This document shows, piece after piece, positions 49,214 to 52,126 of a stretch of DNA of 52,126 nucleotides (positions within the stretch are counted from its first letter, which is position 1; each line of letters starts with the position of its first letter). The notes below the pieces were generated by a model that made no database searches, had not been told where the DNA came from, and saw only the letters and a program-made list of their open reading frames with translations. Made by a program: the position numbers and the translations under genes. The stretch is from Clostridia bacterium (GTDB taxonomy: Bacteria > Bacillota > Clostridia > Oscillospirales > Butyricicoccaceae), in the NCBI GenBank assembly GCA_017521295.1, contig JAFXDF010000024.1, positions 1-52,126 on the forward strand. Reading direction: 5' to 3'.

Positions 49214-51049
49214 GTGAACAGTATTTTACTGGCTGACAGCAAGAGCTCAGACGTAAAAATCAAGTATTTTTTGTCGAAGTTCTCTGATAAGGTCCGGATC
49301 TATCCCCCGGGCTCCTGCCCTGTCACTGTTCAGCTTTCCCTGCTGCAGGCTGCAAAGAGTCAGACCTGCGGAAAGTGTGTCCCCTGCCGTGACGGTCTGC
49401 GTCAGATCGAAACCATGCTGGTAAAGATCCTTACCGGCAAAGCAACGGTTGAAATCCTGGATCAGATGAAAGCGCTGGCGGAAATGATTCGCGACAGCGC
49501 CGATTGTGCCATCGGTTATCAGGCTGCCGATGAGGTCCTGCAAGGTCTTCAGGCGTTCCACGATGAGTACATTGGTTACATCGAGAGCGGTGAGTGCTAT
49601 GGTACCAGCGGACAGAAGATCCCCTGCGTGTCCATGTGTCCCGCACATGTGGATATCCCCGGCTACATCGCCCACGTGGCTGACGGTAATTACGACAAGG
49701 CGATCAACCTGATCCGTCGTGACAATCCGCTGCCCACCGCCTGCGCCATGATTTGTGAGCATCCCTGTGAGGATCGCTGCCGCCGCACCCTGATTGATGC
49801 TCCGCTGAACATCCGCGGCGTCAAAAAGTATGCAGTGGATCAGATCTCGGCCGATAAGGTGGAGGTACCCAAGCCCAATCCTCTCACCGGCAAGAAGGTC
49901 GCCATCATCGGCGGCGGCCCCTGCGGTATGACTGCTGCCTATTTCCTCAGCCTCATGGGCCACAAGGTCACCGTTTATGAGGCCAAGGAGCGTCTGGGCG
50001 GTATGCTGATGTACGGCATCCCCAACTACCGTCTGCCCAAGGAGCGTATGGACGAGGACTTCCGCGCCATCCTGTCCACCGGCAATATCAAAGTGAAGTA
50101 CAACACCGTTGTTGGTAAGGATATCTCCATCCGTAAGGTTCGTGAGAGCCATGATGCCATGTTTGTCGCCATCGGCGCACAGGTGGGTAAGAAGCTGCAC
50201 ATCGACGGCATCGACGCCGACGGCGTGTTTTCTGCCGTGGAGATGCTGGATCATATCGGTCACGGCGAGCGTCCCGATTACGAAGGTAAGATCATCGCCG
50301 TCATTGGCGGCGGTAACGTGGCTATGGACGCTGCCCGAAGCGCTGTCCGCTGCGGCGCCAAGGAGGTCCACGTGATCTACCGTCGCCGTCAGGAGGATAT
50401 GACCGCTCTGGCCTCCGAGATCGAAGCCGCCGTAGCAGAGGGTATCGAACTGCATCTGCTGCAGGCTCCCCTCCGCGTGGAAGTGGACGAAAACAACAAG
50501 TGTACCGCTGTCTGGGTCAAGCCTCAGATGACCGGTCCCTATAAGGAAGGCCGTCCCACACCTCTGGACAACCCCTCCAAGCCCGAAATGCGCGTGGCCT
50601 GTGACGTGGTGCTCAACGCCGTTGGTCAGGACGTGGTCAGCAAGCCCTTTGAAGAGGCCGGAATTCCTGCCAAGCGCAACATTTTCGTTGCCGGCCGCGA
50701 TACCCATGTGGAAAATATGCCCGGTATCTTCGTTGGCGGCGACTGTGCCACCGGCCCTGCCACCGCCATCCGCGCCATCGCCGGCGGCAAGGTGGCGGCC
50801 TATGCCATCGACGAATATCTGGGGTATCACCACACCCTGCAGTGTGATTTGGGCGAACCCACGCTGTTACATAACAACCGGGTCCCTACCGGCCGCGTGA
50901 ATATCCAGGAGCGTTCTTCCCACGAGCGCAAGCAGGATTTTGAACACGTGGAATATCCCATCACCGTGGAGGAAGCGGTGCAGGAGTGCAGAAGATGTCT
51001 GCGCTGCGATAAATTCGGATGCGGCGTGCTGGAAGGCGCCGCTGAATAA
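49214..51049 (+). CDS. Fe-S/FAD NAD(P)H oxidoreductase (NuoF-tail plus GltD-like), formate dehydrogenase partner
   Basis: A 611-aa modular flavoprotein. Residues about 35-130 match the C-terminal 4Fe-4S module of NuoF/HydB (QTCGKCVPCRDGLRQIE...CAIGYQAADEVL). Next is a GltD-type N-terminal cysteine domain (CVSMCPAHVDIPGYIAHVADG, CEHPCEDRCRR) with Fe-S ligands. Then come an FAD Rossmann fold (AIIGGGPCGMTAAYFLSLMGHKVTVYEA), an NAD(P) fold (IAVIGGGNVAMDAARSAVRCG) and the final FAD motif IFVGGDCATGPATAIRAIAGG. It lacks a NuoF FMN domain. It would pass electrons between NAD(P)H and the dehydrogenase that follows 16 bp later. A GTG start at 49214, 11 bases after GAAAGGA, is preferred; no in-frame ATG fits. 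Confidence 0.85.
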   Translation: MNSILLADSKSSDVKIKYFLSKFSDKVRIYPPGSCPVTVQLSLLQAAKSQTCGKCVPCRDGLRQIETMLVKILTGKATVEILDQMKALAEMIRDSADCAIGYQAADEVLQGLQAFHDEYIGYIESGECYGTSGQKIPCVSMCPAHVDIPGYIAHVADGNYDKAINLIRRDNPLPTACAMICEHPCEDRCRRTLIDAPLNIRGVKKYAVDQISADKVEVPKPNPLTGKKVAIIGGGPCGMTAAYFLSLMGHKVTVYEAKERLGGMLMYGIPNYRLPKERMDEDFRAILSTGNIKVKYNTVVGKDISIRKVRESHDAMFVAIGAQVGKKLHIDGIDADGVFSAVEMLDHIGHGERPDYEGKIIAVIGGGNVAMDAARSAVRCGAKEVHVIYRRRQEDMTALASEIEAAVAEGIELHLLQAPLRVEVDENNKCTAVWVKPQMTGPYKEGRPTPLDNPSKPEMRVACDVVLNAVGQDVVSKPFEEAGIPAKRNIFVAGRDTHVENMPGIFVGGDCATGPATAIRAIAGGKVAAYAIDEYLGYHHTLQCDLGEPTLLHNNRVPTGRVNIQERSSHERKQDFEHVEYPITVEEAVQECRRCLRCDKFGCGVLEGAAE

Positions 51050-51065
51050 AGGGGGAGAAAGAATC

Positions 51066-52126
51066 ATGCGATTGACGATCGACGGAAAAGTCGTAAAAGC
51101 AACGGAAGGAATGACCGTACTCCAGGCGGCCAGAGAGGCCGGGATCCAGATCCCGACTCTGTGCTATCTGGAGGGCGTCAGCGATATCGGTTCCTGCCGT
51201 CTTTGTCTGGTGGAGATCAAGGGCATGGACATCATGGTCACTGCCTGTAACACCGAGGCAAAGGAAGGCATGGTCGTCAGTACCTGCTCTGAGCGGGTCA
51301 TGAAGGCCAGAAAGACCGTTTTGGAGCTGCTGCTCAGTGAGCACGCCGGCGACTGCTTCAGCTGCGAGGGTAACGGAACCTGCCAGCTGCAGATGTACTG
51401 CAACGATTACGGCGTGGAGATCACGCCCTATGCCGAGGGCCGTCAGGTCCTGGGCCGCAAGAAGGTGGACGATCACCCCTTCCTGAGCTATGACCCCAAC
51501 AAGTGTATCCACTGTCAGCGCTGCGTTATGACCTGCGCCCATGTCACCGGACGTAAGGCCATCACTATGGGCAACGCTGGCGGTTACACACTGATCCACG
51601 CTCCCTTCGGTGCCGACTGGAAAGAGAATCTCTGCGAATCCTGTGGTAACTGTGCCCAGGCTTGTCCCACCGGCGCACTGGTGGAAAAGCGTAAGCGGGA
51701 GTACCGTCCCTGGCAGACCGAGCGCGTGCGCACTACCTGCCCCCATTGCGCAGTTGGCTGTCAGATGGATCTGATCATCAAAAACGGAAAGATCGTGGAC
51801 TGCGAGGGCGCAGACGGCCCCTCCAACCACAATCTGCTGTGCGTGAAGGGCCGCAGCGGCTCCTTCGACTTCGTGGATCATCCGGATCGTATCCGGCATC
51901 CGCTGGTCAAAAACTGGAAGACCGGACAGTTCGAGCAGGTCAGCTGGGACGAAGCCCTGTCTCTGGTTGCAGAAAAGTTTACTGCGATTCGTGATTCTTA
52001 CGGAGGGGAGGCGCTTGCCGGTTTTGCATGTTCCCGTGCTTGTAACGAGGACGTGTATATGCTGCAGAAGATGGTTCGCACTGCGTTCCACAGCAACAAT
52101 ACCGACAACTGCGCCCGGGTCTGACA
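51066..52126 (+). CDS. fdhF: Selenocysteine formate dehydrogenase alpha subunit, 5' part
   Basis: 352 codons are visible before an in-frame TGA at 52122-52124. The N-terminus is a NuoG-like 2Fe-2S domain (CYLEGVSDIGSCRLCLVEI), then HAGDCFSCEGNGTCQLQMYC, two 4Fe-4S ferredoxin motifs (CIHCQRCVMTC and CESCGNCAQACP) and the molybdopterin oxidoreductase Fe4S4 motif CPHCAVGC. The TGA falls exactly in DNCARV-x-H, where formate dehydrogenases carry the Mo/W-ligating Sec or Cys, and the two bases after it (CA) fit the conserved histidine. It is therefore read as selenocysteine and the gene continues beyond the window; the SECIS element would lie just past the end. CO2/formate interconversion with bis-MGD. 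GGGGGAGAAAG precedes the ATG. Confidence 0.93.

Noticed and set aside
52122..52124. TGA as the true end of a truncated formate dehydrogenase
   Set aside because: The protein would lack nearly all of the catalytic domain, and the TGA is exactly at the Sec/Cys position with CA (His) following.

Overview
The window reads as a chromosomal segment of a GC-rich, anaerobic Gram-positive bacterium of class Clostridia, most likely Oscillospiraceae/Ruminococcaceae. The signs are a meso-diaminopimelate-type MurE (DNPR motif), no outer-membrane genes, a SCIFF peptide with its radical-SAM maturase, a B12-dependent class II ribonucleotide reductase, c-di-GMP-I riboswitches, and a formate dehydrogenase whose active-site codon is UGA (selenocysteine). 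No rRNA, tRNA, CRISPR array, intact insertion sequence or prophage was recognised. The taxonomic call is inference from gene content.

Layout. 1-4502: the 3' end of a CofE-like (F420-0:glutamate ligase family) gene; a leftward alpha/beta hydrolase-tdh-kbl operon for threonine-to-glycine conversion behind a promoter with phased repeats; a Cys-rich DUF1540 gene. 4674-17565: a rightward division and cell-wall (dcw) cluster, mraZ-rsmH-ftsL-PBP(PASTA)-murE-mraY-ftsW-murG-murA-ftsQ-ftsZ, lacking murD, murF, murC, murB, ddl and ftsA. 17564-22106: GNAT acetyltransferase and metal permease (leftward), nrdJ and a HAD phosphatase whose 3' end runs into a dispersed palindromic repeat. 22115-26220: leftward hom-lysC-asd operon sharing overlapping divergent promoters with a ThrR/PheB-like ACT regulator. 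26226-29979: MATE transporter; a NamZ-like (DUF1343) and M42 peptidase pair.

30031-39765: a 9.7-kb leftward Tad/Flp pilus operon (cpaA, flp, tadE, cpaB, tadZ, tadA/cpaF, tadB, tadC, DUF192, a DivIVA-like coiled-coil protein, a TadG-like protein). Its roughly 430-nt leader carries two nearly identical c-di-GMP-I riboswitches in tandem, each followed by its own intrinsic terminator. This is the most striking system in the window: a two-gate c-di-GMP control of a whole adhesive pilus. Immediately upstream lie decayed remnants of a different, sortase-type pilus locus: a pilin fragment and a signal peptidase I gene interrupted by two amber codons.

41262-52126: an esterase-like hydrolase; an SGNH/MBOAT O-acylation pair; an Orn/Lys/Arg-decarboxylase-like gene overlapping the SCIFF maturase scfB, with the precursor scfA just upstream (46 aa, seven cysteines instead of six); a YgjV-family membrane protein with a 19-codon leader ORF; mobA (molybdenum cofactor guanylyltransferase) divergent from an Fe-S/FAD oxidoreductase and a selenocysteine formate dehydrogenase. 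The sequence stops two bases after the in-frame TGA of that last gene.
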